64,000 nt of DNA from Taxillus chinensis (lineage: Eukaryota; Streptophyta; Magnoliopsida; Santalales; Loranthaceae): assembly GCA_023512835.1 (NCBI GenBank), contig CM042085.1, positions 43,214,721 through 43,278,720 on the forward strand, in the 5' to 3' direction. The notes below the pieces were generated by a model. It worked only from the letters and a program-made list of their open reading frames with translations. It was not told where the DNA came from and ran no database searches. A program made the position numbers and the translations under genes. This document shows, piece after piece, positions 44,872 to 55,695 of the stretch; position 1 is the first letter of the stretch; each line of letters opens with the position of its first letter.

Positions 44872-46391
44872 TGATAACGTGCATTTATGCCGTTATTCTA
44901 TTGCCTATTTAGGGGTGTTTAAGAGCATGATTAGAGCCTTATTGTATTATATTTCATTTATATTTGCTCTAACCCCTAGGAAGATGCTATTTGCATATAC
45001 ATGCGCTTTTAGGTTGTTTTGTTAGGTTTTGGAGATTAATTTTGACCAAGTAGATGGCCTCAAACCAATTGGCGTGCAGAACTAAAGTTTCTCATAATGA
45101 TGTCCTTTACTTTCCACAGAAGTTTCAGAGCCAAAGGCCTTGAATGCCAATTAAACCAATTGGCGTGCAAGCATATTACTGCATACCGGCCTTCTACATG
45201 ATGCAAGGAAGCTTGGGGAAGAATTTCACCTGATTCGGAGCTGCACGCCAATTGGGCATATGACGTTCAAATTGACGTGCAACCATATTTTTACACCGAT
45301 TTAGTCGTTTTGTTATGCTGATCATTCTTTCCTAAAGGACCTTGTTCATATTGTGCTTAGATTGAGAGATTGTAATGTTGGAAGTGTAACTTATCAAAAC
45401 TACGTCGTTTTCATAAGTTGTGACAGATGGGCTAGGGCACACTTTATAATACAGCATTTAGGGCCATCCAGCAGCTATATAAGGAGGTCTACACGTCCTT
45501 GGAGGGGAGGAGGTAACACAACACGGTTTTAGAGAGAGAGAGAGGCTAACGGTTTTGGAGGCTAGGGTTCTGATCCTGGAGCTGCCGGCCCTAGGAGGTC
45601 TGACGGCTAGAGAAGACCTAAAGTTGGAGTTTTGCTGCAACTGCTTGACGATGATGTTCTTTATTTCTTATTGTTTATCCAAGAACATGTGTGAGTAGTT
45701 TCCTTTATCTAGGGGAGCAATGTAGCCCCCTATGTTGTCAAACTAATTGATTGAATTTTGAGTTTGTTTAGTTGAGATTGCATGTTTTATGAATCTATTT
45801 TTCATCTTTTAATATATGGGCTATACACCTGGGTTTACTTAGCCTTAATCTGAGGCTGATCTTTGATTCATAAAATATTTGTGATTGGTGTGACCATTAT
45901 CTTGTCATGGGTATGATAATTAGGCTTTGCATGTTGATGTCATGATGACCATTCAGGCAGACAGCACTTAGAAGGGCTGGCAATGACCAATTGCAGTACC
46001 TTGGCTTAGTTATAGCATGTTATCAATTAAATAATCTCAAAAACCTTAAAATCAGTAGAAACAGCATAGGGAGGTGAAGTTGTGACCCTAGATGCCTTTA
46101 ATCCTTGAATCTTAATCCTAAAAGTAACTTGCTTTCTTGGTTTATTCAGAAAACCAAATAAAAATTAGATTTTTAGTTATAAAAAGAATTCGTTTTTGCC
46201 AAGACATTTTATAGGGCAAGAGTAATTGAGTGGTTTGATTTAAAAAACTAGAAAACTAGGCTAATCCCTGTGGGTTTGACCCCTTGCTTGCTGCTATTCT
46301 TTTAGTGCAAACTTAGGGAATTTATTATCTTGAAGAGAGATTTAATGACATTAGCTAGCTCTTTTAGAGAGGCTAAAAAATCTGTCTGTCA
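44872..46391 (+). mobile_element. Athila 5' LTR
   Basis: A 1520-bp LTR from TGATAACGTGCATTTATGCC to TCTGTCTGTCA, three bases before the PBS. The start is fixed by comparison with the left arm, where the Sirevirus sequence continues undisturbed at 7934. Its U3 contains CAATTGGCGTGCA-type repeats (about 45060-45290), one ACGT palindrome, a TATA box and a GA run, all of which resemble the A-family chromovirus LTR. Confidence 0.85.
45393..45482 (+). promoter_or_regulatory. Athila LTR promoter: ACGT palindrome and TATA box
   Basis: One palindrome copy at 45393-45414 (last half TTTTCAT) and a GCTATATAAGGAGG TATA box at 45473-45486. A GA repeat follows at 45529-45543. Confidence 0.65.
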
Positions 46392-46394
46392 AAT

Positions 46395-46412
46395 TGGCGC
46401 CGTTGCCGGGGA
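46395..46412 (+). promoter_or_regulatory. Athila primer-binding site
   Basis: TGGCGCCGTTGCCGGGGA, the PBS complementary to tRNA-Asp that is characteristic of Athila elements, three bases after the LTR. Confidence 0.92.
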
Positions 46413-46505
46413 TTCAACGGTCAACTAGCTTTAAAAAATCAACATTGAATGAAATTGTCTGAATTCTGATCTTGGTGTTTATTTTTCTTTAGTTTTTATT
46501 TATTT

Positions 46506-48546
46506 TTGAATTGTTCGGAGCTGCTGGGTGTGTTCTTGTTTTCTTACAGGAACATTCACAGCGTATTTGCGAGAATTCCTAGTTGTGCATGCCAAGAGGA
46601 GTTTATACCATTTAATCGGGAACCTGAAAGCTTGTTCAGAGCTCGTCGCAGGGCAGCTAGGGAAGCAGCACGAGAGACTGAAGAAGCACTGCAAGGCTTA
46701 GAGCATTCAGTAGGTGAATTGATGGCAGATTTAAGGCCTGATGGTGGTGCACCGCAAGGAGGGGCCAATTACAATGGCCAATATCCAGAAGAAGAGGGTA
46801 ATAGGTTTATGCCCAGAACCTTCTCAGACTACGCGAGACCGATGATGTTGGACCATTATTTTGGGATTAGGCAAACAAGAGTTCAAGAAAATAGTTTTGA
46901 GCTGAAGCCGGCATTAATTAATATGGTGAGCAACAACGCTTTTGGAGGAACAACAGTGGATGATACACACTAGCATTTGATGAGGTTCTACCAGATGTGT
47001 GACACCATAAAGATCAACAATGTGTCGGAGGAGGCAATAAAGCTAAGGCTTTTCCCTTTCTCCTTAAGGGATAGAGCTCTTGGGTGGTTTACCAAGTTTA
47101 CCAAACAGGTTCAATAAATACTTGGGAGGAGATGCAGACTAAATTCATGTCTAAATACTTTCCTCCTTCCAAGGTGATCCAGCTCAGAGGGGAAATCAAC
47201 AGATTCAGGCAAGATGAGATGGAGACTCTTCATGAGGCTTGGGAGCGCTTTAAAGATTTGATAAGAAGATGCCCTGACCATGGAAGACCCCAATGGATTC
47301 AAATTGAATCTTTATACACTGATCTTCAGTCTTACTCACAAGATAAGGTGAATGCAGCTGCTGGAGGATGTTTAATGAATCTAGAGCCTGATGCTGCAGC
47401 TGAACTCTTAGAGAGACTGTCTTTGGCTGATTGACAGTGGTCGAATGTACGGACTTCAAGGCCAAGGGAGAAAATAGCTTCAGTTGACAATTCTTCCAAT
47501 GATATGCAAGACCAGATCCAGGGTTTAGTGAAAAGCATGGAAGTGTTGGCTCTTAAAGTCGGAGGATCATAGCAAGCCTCACCAGTAGTTGAGCAAGGAT
47601 GGAGTGGAGCTGAAGAAGCAAATTATGTTGGAGGGAAAGGCTTGTACCAGAAGCAGCAATATTATCCTCAACAATAAGGACAAGGGTACAATCACAACCA
47701 ACAACAATCTCAGGCATATCAGAAGAACCAGAACCGAGGGGGAGATACATTAGTTCAGTATAAATATGTGTCCCCAGGGATGAAGCAAAATCCGTATGCT
47801 ACTGATAATTATTTACATCCATCTCCAGGGTTCGAGCAGCAACAGCCCCAGCCTCAACAACAAAGAGGAAGAACATATCTGAATGAGGATGAGACAGCTA
47901 AAAGAAAGATGGGTGATTTGGAGGAAAGGGTAGGCAACATGGAATCTTCAATGAAGAATATGGAAAAACTACTCGTAAGTATGGCACAAAATGTAAATCA
48001 AGGAGTTTCAGCTAAATCTTTTCCAAGTGACACTGAAGTGAACCCCAAGGAGAGTTGCAAGGCTATCACTTTAAGGAGTGGGAAAGCATTGAAAGAAACT
48101 GAAGAGCCTAAGAAGAGGGTCATATCAGAAGAACAAAGCAGACCCTTGGAAGCTGATGAACAAGGAAAATTCAATAAAGAAGAAGAAAAGGTGCAAGAAA
48201 AGAAGTACCAACAGTTGATTAAAGGCAGACTAGCTGAAGAACAAGGGCTGAAAGAGCTAAGGCCTACCATGCCATTTCCTCAGCGGTTAAGAAATCAAAG
48301 GGTTGAGGAAGAGTATGAGCGTTTCCTGAGTTTATTCAAGCAGCTTGAAATTAATATCGCATTTGTGAAAGTTTTGGAGCAGATGCCCAGGTATAGAAAA
48401 TACATTAAAGATTTTGTGAAGAAGAAGAGAAGGTATGGGGACCATGAGATGGTAGCTGTCACAAACGAGGTAAGCAGTGTTGTCCAAAGGAATTTGCCCA
48501 TCAAGCATAAAGATCCAGGCAGTTTTAACCTCCCTTGTGTGATTTA
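46506..48546 (+). pseudogene. Athila gag, broken
   Basis: Three main open pieces. The first (46506-46972) has an Arg/Glu-rich N-terminus, then FELKPALINMV, and stops at a TAG. The second (47084-47434) has the capsid signature FMSKYFPPSKV, EAWERFKDLIRRCPDHG, and stops at a TGA; in between, LRLFPFSLRDRALGWF is readable. The third (47768-48546) has a Gln-rich stretch, a coiled-coil-like segment, ITLRSGKAL, and the C-terminal EQMPRYRKYIKDF region. The RRCPDHG and ITLRSGK motifs are diagnostic of Athila. At 48530-48546 a deletion appears to have removed the gag-protease linker and shifted the frame. Confidence 0.9.
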
Positions 48547-49286
48547 GGGGCTAGTATCAACTTGATCTCCTTTTCTCTATACAAGCAGCTTGGGCTCACA
48601 AGAGTGAAGCCAACTTCCATCTCATTGCAGTTTGTGGACCGGTCCACTGGAAGACCTGAAGGAATCATTGAAGATGTGCTAGTTAAGTTGGGCTCCTTCA
48701 TTTTTCCAGCAGACTTTGTAGTTATGGAAATGGAAGAAGATAGAGGAGTTCAGCTCCTCCTTGGAAGACCATTTCTCAGAACAGGGTGTGCACTGATAGA
48801 TGTGGCTCAAGGGCAACTGACTCTGAGAATTAATGAAGAGACCTTAGTCTTCCATATGGGGAAGGCTTTACAAGGTCAAGAGGAGGAGGACTGCCTATGG
48901 GTTGAAGATTTTGAGGAGTTGGTGGAAGACTTTTTGGCAGAAGAAATTACCACCGTAAATGATGGAGTACTCCAGCTTATAGAAGCTCAACAAGATGAAG
49001 AAGTGGACTTGACAGCTGAGGAGGATGAGCAAACATCAAATTCTCTAGAGCAAGCAAAGGAGGAGAAGGAAGAGGACATACCTCCAGCTCCAGAACTGAA
49101 GGAACTGCCTGGACACCTAAGGTATGAATTTCTAGATTCTACAAATAAATTTCCAGTTATAGTTGCTGCTAATTTAAATGATGTAGAGTGCACTCAACTG
49201 CTAGAAATCCTTAGGAAACACAAAAAGGCCCTAGGGTGGACCATTGAGGACATTAGGGGTATAAGTCCAGGGATTTGTATGCACAA
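48535..49286 (+). pseudogene. Athila protease and start of RT, cut by the gap
   Basis: Open for about 250 codons up to the N run. The protease active site is CDLGASINLI (DLGAS form, residues 2-11); the LLGRPFLRTGCALIDV motif is at residues about 80-95. An acidic Glu-rich linker follows, then the RT lead-in LLEILRKHKKALGWTIEDIRGISP ending at the gap. The real frame comes from gag; the ATG at 48535 is not a true start. Confidence 0.88.
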
Positions 49287-49786
49287 NNNNNNNNNNNNNN
49301 NNNNNNNNNNNNNNNNNNNNNNNNNNNNNNNNNNNNNNNNNNNNNNNNNNNNNNNNNNNNNNNNNNNNNNNNNNNNNNNNNNNNNNNNNNNNNNNNNNNN
49401 NNNNNNNNNNNNNNNNNNNNNNNNNNNNNNNNNNNNNNNNNNNNNNNNNNNNNNNNNNNNNNNNNNNNNNNNNNNNNNNNNNNNNNNNNNNNNNNNNNNN
49501 NNNNNNNNNNNNNNNNNNNNNNNNNNNNNNNNNNNNNNNNNNNNNNNNNNNNNNNNNNNNNNNNNNNNNNNNNNNNNNNNNNNNNNNNNNNNNNNNNNNN
49601 NNNNNNNNNNNNNNNNNNNNNNNNNNNNNNNNNNNNNNNNNNNNNNNNNNNNNNNNNNNNNNNNNNNNNNNNNNNNNNNNNNNNNNNNNNNNNNNNNNNN
49701 NNNNNNNNNNNNNNNNNNNNNNNNNNNNNNNNNNNNNNNNNNNNNNNNNNNNNNNNNNNNNNNNNNNNNNNNNNNNNNNNNNNNNN
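49287..49786. other. Assembly gap of exactly 500 N
   Basis: A run of 500 N, a standard placeholder length for a gap of unknown size. Athila RT should continue on the left side, and about 300 bp or more of the 3' end of a minus-strand Tat LTR are missing on the right side. Confidence 0.99.
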
Positions 49787-52405
49787 AATTTTCTAAAAGT
49801 CTATGATTTTTATTTGGCTAAGTTATTTGTTAAAGTTATGGTTAAAATGGATTTATCCTAAATTTCTAAAGGGAATCCTAAAAGTTTTGGGTTTTTATTT
49901 GAAGTGAAGAATGAGAGCCTATGGGTTGGTTTTGGTTTTTTGGTTTTACTTTTGGAAATTGAAGTCCTAAAAATGGTTTTTATTTTCCCTTTTTTTTTGG
50001 TTTTTTGGGTTAGAAAACATACATTTTTTTTTCATGTTTTGTAAAAAACGTTTGGTTTTGGTTTTGCTTTCTTTTTTGTTTTTTGTTTTTGTTTTTTTTT
50101 TGTTTTTTTTGTTTTTTGGAAGGTAAAACATGTTTTTTTGTTTTAAATGGATTTGGAAAACGTACGGGTCTCATGTTTTTTTGTTTTGGAAAGCATTTTG
50201 GAACATTTTTATTGCACAAACGTTTTTTCTTTTTTTGTTTGTTTTTTTTTTTCAAGGAGACATTTTGAACATATTTAGAAAATTTTTTTTATAGAAAAAC
50301 ATTTTATAGAAAACGTATTGGAAAAAAACATTTTGTTATTTTTTGTGTGTTTCTTTTGATTTTTTGCTTGCTATACTTTATCTATTACAACCTATTACAA
50401 CATACAAAGTAAAGGGAAATACAATAAAGAAAACAAAATACAATGTAACAAGTAAAAGGAAAAGAAATACAAGGAACTATTAAGAATTACATCAAACATT
50501 AATACAAATAAGCTGAAAAAGTAATGAAAAGATAAGGGTTGAACTGACTTTGAAGCTTGCAACACCAATCTTCTGTTTGAACTCCTATCGGCGCTGATAA
50601 TCACTTGCTTAGAACCAATAAGATCTGACAGCGAGGTTTGTGAGGGGGATTTCTTGGTATTTGAAGAGTGGAGTGGTATATTTTCTGGGTTTGAGATTTT
50701 TGATGACTAGAAATAAGGAGGGTAGGCGTGAGAAATAGGGGATTAGAACAGGATTGGTGTATGTTATGTTTTTTGCTTGCTGAACACGCAGAAAAAAGGG
50801 CTGAAGTTGGGGCTGTTTTTGTGTTTTTTCTTGCTGAGAAAAAAAAAAGGGAGCTGGAGTGAGACAGGAGGGAAAGAGGATGAAGGAGTGATGTTGATTG
50901 CAGAAAACTGGGCGTTTAATCTGAGAGGATGGCAGTCAGGGAGGCGTTGAAGAGTGATCTCTTTTTTTTGGTTTTTGAGTTTCTCTCTTTTTTTTCAACT
51001 CTTTGTTTTTTCCTTTTCTCTCTCTGTTTTTTCGCTCTCTCTGGTTTGCAGGTTTCTTTTCCCACGATGATGGCTCTCTCTGTGTGTTTTTTTTCACGAT
51101 GATGGCTCTCTCTTTTTCTCTCTTCTCCTCTTCCTTTTTTTGTTGTCCTTTTTTTTTCTCTTTCTGTTAAGCGACGGACGATTGCATCTTAAAGGGCTGC
51201 AGAAATTTTTTGGCTGGACTGTCATTAATTGCAGCATTAAATGCTGTATTATGGATGCAGTATTTTAATTTGCAGACTTGATGCTTTGTCGGGTGGACAG
51301 CTTGTGCGGAAAACAGGGCAGCTCGTGATTCCCTTTTGAATTTGTATTTTAGCACATGTGACTGACAGGGTTGTTGCAAAATTGATTCTTTGTCAGGTGG
51401 CCAGCGCAGAGGATGGGTCTCATGAACAGCCAGCGAGAAAAAAAACAAGCCAGCGAGAAGCGCCAACCAGCGAAGGTCAAAGGGGTCAGAGGCTCGAAGT
51501 GTCGGCAGGTCGAAGCTTCGGTGGGTCGAAATTTCGGTGGGGCGAAGGTCAACGGTCAACGGGTCGAAGTGTCGGCAGGTCGAAGGTCGGAGTGTCGGCA
51601 GCGGGGCTTCGAGGGTCAAGGGTCGAAGGGTCGAAGGTCGAAGGTTCGCAGGTCAAGGCGTCGCAAGTCCTGGCGTCGTAAGTCTCGAGGCGTCGCATCT
51701 TCACGGGGTTCGAAAGTCCGAAGGGGTGAGTCGTAGGTCGGAGTGTCGGCAGCGGGGCTTCGAGGCTTCGACTCTTCGAGGCTTCGAGGCTTCGAGGCTT
51801 CGATGCTTCGAGGCTTCGAGGCTTCGAAGGTCAATGGGTCGAGGTGGTGAGTCGAAGGTCGGAGTGTCAGTAGGTCAACGGTCAATGGTCAACGGTCTAC
51901 CCCGAAGTTTTTTTTTTTAACTTTTAATTACCTTTTTACCCTTACCCATAATGCAAAAATGGACAACCTTTTAGGGATTGTTTTGGAAGACCCGTATTCG
52001 CCCACATAGACATTTTGTAGAGTTTCGCATGATCACTTTTGCGGGCAGTTTGACTAGGGGCATTGACCGTCTTTTGGCAAGCTTGACTTTTTCCAACGAA
52101 AGTTGTTTTGGCCATAACTTCTTCATTTTAAGTCCGATTTGAGCTCGGTCAAGTGCGTTGGTCTTCAATTTTCATCCTCCATCACCTGGTGTTGGTCTTG
52201 GGGTTCTTCAAAGACTTGTAGCAGAAGCCATTAATTTTGGACTCCCCCGTCCGTGTCAATTGTATCCATCTCGTGCAAATTGGGGTAAACCATTTCTTGG
52301 AAGTATGGGATCATTGTGGACCTGTTCAACAAGGTATATGGCATGGGCAGAAAGGTTTATCAAATGGGGTTAGTATGTCCAACCCGGACAAAATGGGGTC
52401 CAACA
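49787..52405 (-). mobile_element. Tat LTR, minus orientation, 3' end in the gap
   Basis: The element-sense start TGTTGGACCCCATTTTGTCC is at 52405; it then follows the solo LTR 32519-35573 through the minisatellite, the ACCCCAGCTT... region and T-rich tracts (A-rich in sense) down to the TAAATTTCTAAAGGGAATCC block next to the gap. It inserts into LTR F, whose 5' part is not visible. Confidence 0.88.
51488..51899 (-). repeat. TTCGA-rich minisatellite in the minus-strand Tat LTR
   Basis: Units of GGTCGAAG, GAGTGTCGGCAG and GGCTTCGA, including a run of about eight GCTTCGAG repeats at 51755-51830. It corresponds to 33024-33412. Confidence 0.85.
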
Positions 52406-52571
52406 AAAACTACTTCGTTTTGATGGTGTGTTTCATTTATCAAAACTACGTCATTCTGATGGTGTGTTTCATTTATCAAAACTACGTCGTTTTGATGGTG
52501 TGTTTCATTTATGAAAACTACGTCATTTTGATGGTGGGATTTCATTTATCAAAACTACGTCGTTTTGATAA
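52405..52571 (+). repeat. Five-copy 36-bp array of the promoter palindrome in LTR F
   Basis: Units start near 52405, 52441, 52477, 52513 and 52550. Each has an ACGT-core palindrome (the first with ACTT) plus a GGTGTGTTTCATTT spacer. The other LTRs have one or two copies. The array lies directly upstream of the TATA box. Confidence 0.88.
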
Positions 52572-52578
52572 GTGAGGT

Positions 52579-52587
52579 TTATATAAA
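52579..52587 (+). promoter_or_regulatory. LTR F TATA box
   Basis: TTTATATAAAG, 8-10 bases after the last palindrome and about 50 bases before a GA repeat (52630-52675). Confidence 0.65.
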
Positions 52588-52840
52588 GAGGAGCTCTCTT
52601 TATTTTAGGTTTAGGGTTTTTGTTGTCAGCAGAGAGAGAGAGAGAGAGAGGGAGATTGAGAGAGAGAGCTCCAGTTCGTGGCTGTCGTTGTCATTCCCGT
52701 GGTTGGACGGCATTAGGCGTGGAGGCAAGAGCGTGGAGGATCTTTGAGGTAGGGGGTTCGTCTTTCTGGTGCGTTCGGGGTTAGGCCCTGTGGATATTTT
52801 GTAAAGCTTCTATCGTTAATGCTATAATACTTATATGTAA

Positions 52841-52870
52841 ATTCATATAGGTGTGATCTCCTATATGAAT
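52841..52870 (+). promoter_or_regulatory. Conserved LTR stem-loop (T:A variant), LTR F
   Basis: ATTCATATAGG / CCTATATGAAT with an 8-base loop, the same form as at 17774. Confidence 0.75.
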
Positions 52871-54145
52871 GTTGGCCTTCAATGGCATTTTGGTGTGATT
52901 CTAATGTTGGGTGGGCAGTGCATGTTAAATGTTCGATAAAATGTCTGTGTGAATATGTTTGTATGAATATGCCCAGTATGTGTTTGATAATATGCCAATA
53001 CGGCTAGAATTGTGAGTTGGTAAAGGTGTGCATGCCAAGTGTTTGTTTTTATGCCTGAGTGGCTAGGTTTGTACATTTGTGAATGTGTGCCTACTAAGTG
53101 TTTGGTTTTATGCCTGAGTGGTTATGTGTACTGTGTTTTGTGAAACCCGGTGGCTGTGGAAGCTCGGGACTACTCATGTGCTAGCCTGTGTGGCTGTTTG
53201 AATTTTTTTTTTGATGATGGCTTACTATTATATTTGTTGAAATAGTTGTATCACGACACTGCACTGGTACACATGGCTTGTAGATGCTAGGAGCATGGGA
53301 TGGGTTAGGGAGACTTGATCCCTACTGAGCTATGGTTGCTCACCCCTCCTATCGTGTTGTTTTCTTACAGGGACCTACAGGCGTTAGGTGGGAACACCGA
53401 GGTGGAAGACTTTCTGCCTTGTGGCTTTACTCCTTTTGTTATTTGAGTGTTTTGTCAAATGTTATGTTGAGACTATAGTAACTCCAATTGGAGATGATGT
53501 AATGGATTTTGGAACTTAATAAAGATAAGTGGTTCGCCTTTTTGCTATTTATTGTGGATTATTATGAATGTGTTGGATTTTGTACATCTATCCCTTGCCC
53601 ACCGGGTAGGTAAAGGGGAGTCACGAACCGGTTTCCTCGGGTTAGAAATCTGGGACGTGACGAATAGGGTGTCACGCCCCGGATTTCCAACCCGAGGAAA
53701 CCGGTACGTGACTCCCCTTGTACCCACACGGAGGGCAAAGGGGTTAGGGTGCAAACCCTGAACATAACATTTTAAACATCCACAACACATTCAAAACAAA
53801 GTAGGGTTCAATAAAGCAATCCACAATCCAAAATAGTCTTTATTACAACAATCCTCTTTTCAATCCATCCCCACTGGGGTTACATCAATTCTCATAACAA
53901 TAACAAATGCTAAACAGTAAGGTAAATAAGGTCTTCCACCTTGGGGTCCCTCCTAACGCCTGTATGTTCCTGAAAGAAAACACAACATAGGGAGGGGTGA
54001 GCAACCACGGCTCGCAGGGATCATGTCTCCTCAACCCATCCCATGCTCCTAGCATCTACATGGGTGTGTACGGTGCAGTGTAGTGACAATAAAATGTAAA
54101 CAAGTTGTATTCCACATTCACAAGGCACACACCTATCCACGGCCT

Positions 54146-54320
54146 CACAGGCTTAGCCACACAGGCTAACATAGCCACGACCACTGAGGCTTAGCCACAC
54201 GGGCTAACATATCCTGACCTCTCAGGCTTAGCCACACAGCTAACATATCCACGACCTCTCAGGCTTAGCCACACAGGCTAACATATCCATAGCCTCTCAG
54301 GCTTAGCCACACAGGCTAAC
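54146..54320 (-). repeat. ~38-bp tandem repeat in LTR E
   Basis: Four to five units of GCTTAGCCACACAGGCTAAC plus a CATATCCACGACCTCTCAG spacer. It holds the same LTR position as the 50-bp array in family A but has an unrelated sequence. The second copy is 61340-61513. Confidence 0.85.
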
Positions 54321-54552
54321 AGACAGTCCCGGGCTTCCACAGCCACCGGGTTCCACAAACACAGCATACAAGGTCACCCAGGCATATTATCAAACACATA
54401 GCATACACACTTTTACAGGCATAATACCAAACACTTGACATGCATACATTCACAAACCCACAAACCCAGCCACACAGGCATATTATCAAACACTTGATAT
54501 GCACTCACCATCCAACACCAAAATACATCAAAAACCGCCATTGAAGGCCAAC

Positions 54553-54582
54553 ATCCATATAGGAGATCACACCTATATGGAT
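54553..54582 (-). promoter_or_regulatory. Conserved LTR stem-loop (C:G variant), 3' LTR of E
   Basis: Perfect 11-bp stem ATCCATATAGG / CCTATATGGAT, same loop as in LTRs A and C. Confidence 0.75.
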
Positions 54583-54858
54583 TACATATATATATAAACA
54601 GGTATAACTCTATAATCTGCCCTAGAACCCTAGGGCAGAGGAGGATTTAGGAAGAACAGAACCCCTACCTCAAGTAAAACGCAACAACACAGCACTGTCC
54701 CGATCCCACGTCGAACGTTGTCCACCCACGAAGCACCGACCACCCACGCAAGACGCCCGGCAGCAACCAGGAGCTCTCCTTCCCTCTCTCTCTCTCTCTC
54801 TCTGCGACGGCTGGTGGAGCAACAAACCCTAACCCTAAAACAGAGGGGCTTCTCCTCC

Positions 54859-54935
54859 TTATATAGACAACACAACATCAAAACGACGTAGTTTTGATTA
54901 AGTGAATCCCAGGATCAAAACGACGTAGTTTTGAT
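54859..54935 (-). promoter_or_regulatory. 3' LTR of E: TATA box and two ACGT palindromes
   Basis: Palindromes at 54914-54935 and 54877-54898, both perfect in the ACGT core, then TCTATATAAGGAGG at 54854-54867, then a telo-box-like CCCTAACCCTAA (54827-54838) and a CT/GA repeat. Confidence 0.7.
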
Positions 54936-55049
54936 CACACAAGTTAGCACCTTTCCGCACCCATATAGGCCAAAATACTCAGAATTTCAACATGGTCCTT
55001 TGGAGAAAGATCATTAGAATGTCAAAACCAAGGGAACCATGCAAAAATA

Positions 55050-55285
55050 TGGCTGCACGCCAATTTGCACGTGAATTCCCCAATTCACGTGCAACTCCAA
55101 ATGCACTCCAAATGCTCTCAAACTTCACCCCTAGCCTCCTTGCATCATGTAGAAGACAACCACACTTGCACGTGAATTGGACCCATATCACGTGCACCTC
55201 ACATACACGTCGGTTTGGCCCGAAACTTCGTGGTAGATAGAGGACATCATTCTAAGCATCTTTCCTTTTGCACGTGAATTCATTG
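55050..55285 (-). promoter_or_regulatory. G-box-rich U3 region of LTR E
   Basis: Several CACGTG G-box cores in the words GCACGTGAATT and AATTCACGTGCA (near 55069, 55086, 55170, 55189 and 55271), arranged as inverted pairs. In family A the matching words are mostly CAATTGGCGTGCA without the G-box. Binding by bZIP or bHLH factors is an inference. Confidence 0.5.
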
Positions 55286-55367
55286 GAGTCTATTTACTAG
55301 GTCAAAATCTAGAAAAACTCTACTCAGAAGGCAAAACTGTGACTAACTCAAGGTACGGGTCCTTACA

Positions 55368-55382
55368 TCCTCTCCCCCTTAA
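55368..55382 (-). promoter_or_regulatory. PPT of element E
   Basis: TTAAGGGGGAGAGGA on the minus strand, next to the 3' LTR. Confidence 0.9.
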
Positions 55383-55695
55383 GACTTTTCGTCCTCGAAA
55401 AGAAATGACATACGAGGAAAACAACCACAAGCTACCCATTTACCACCCGGCAAGCCACAACACCCAAATGAGTCATATATCGCACACAAAGACATAACAA
55501 AGACATAACAAAGTACCACCATAATCCATAACCACAATAATGCATATAACACATGTCCGCATGTCACGAATATACATCTCAAAACACATCACAAATAAGA
55601 ACACATGTCTTTAAAAGACAATACAAATACACCAAATCATACACAACTAATACAAAACACATCACTATCCTTTGGCCAACAACCACCTCCCACGC
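55383..55695 (-). other. 3' untranslated region of element E
   Basis: Non-coding sequence between the integrase stop and the PPT. No gene is seen. Confidence 0.6.

Larger units (their letters stand above)
52406..53662 (+). mobile_element. Chromovirus LTR F, 5'-truncated
   Basis: Plus orientation. Starts in the promoter palindrome array, runs through TATA box, GA repeat, stem-loop and the CTACTGAGCTATGGTTGCTC block, and ends GGGACGTGACG at 53662, the degenerate form of the GGGGCGTGACA terminus. No PBS follows, so it is probably a solo LTR. Its 5' part is separated by the Tat LTR. Element E inserted almost at its 3' end. Confidence 0.85.
53670..55367 (-). mobile_element. 3' LTR of element E
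   Basis: 1698 bp, from TGTCACGCCCC to GGTCCTTACA on the plus strand. It contains the 38-bp tandem repeat, stem-loop and promoter described separately. Shared families: C (same TGTAAGGACC start in sense) and F. Confidence 0.95.

Noticed and set aside
46395..46412. tRNA gene at the PBS
   Set aside because: Only the 18 bases complementary to a tRNA 3' end are present; there is no cloverleaf.
49275..49806. ORFs spanning the N run
   Set aside because: Most residues are unknown; the frame cannot be followed across a gap of unknown size.
54146..54320. CRISPR-like spaced repeats
   Set aside because: The units are near-contiguous imperfect repeats inside an LTR, also present in the second LTR; the spacers are repeats themselves and the genome is a plant.
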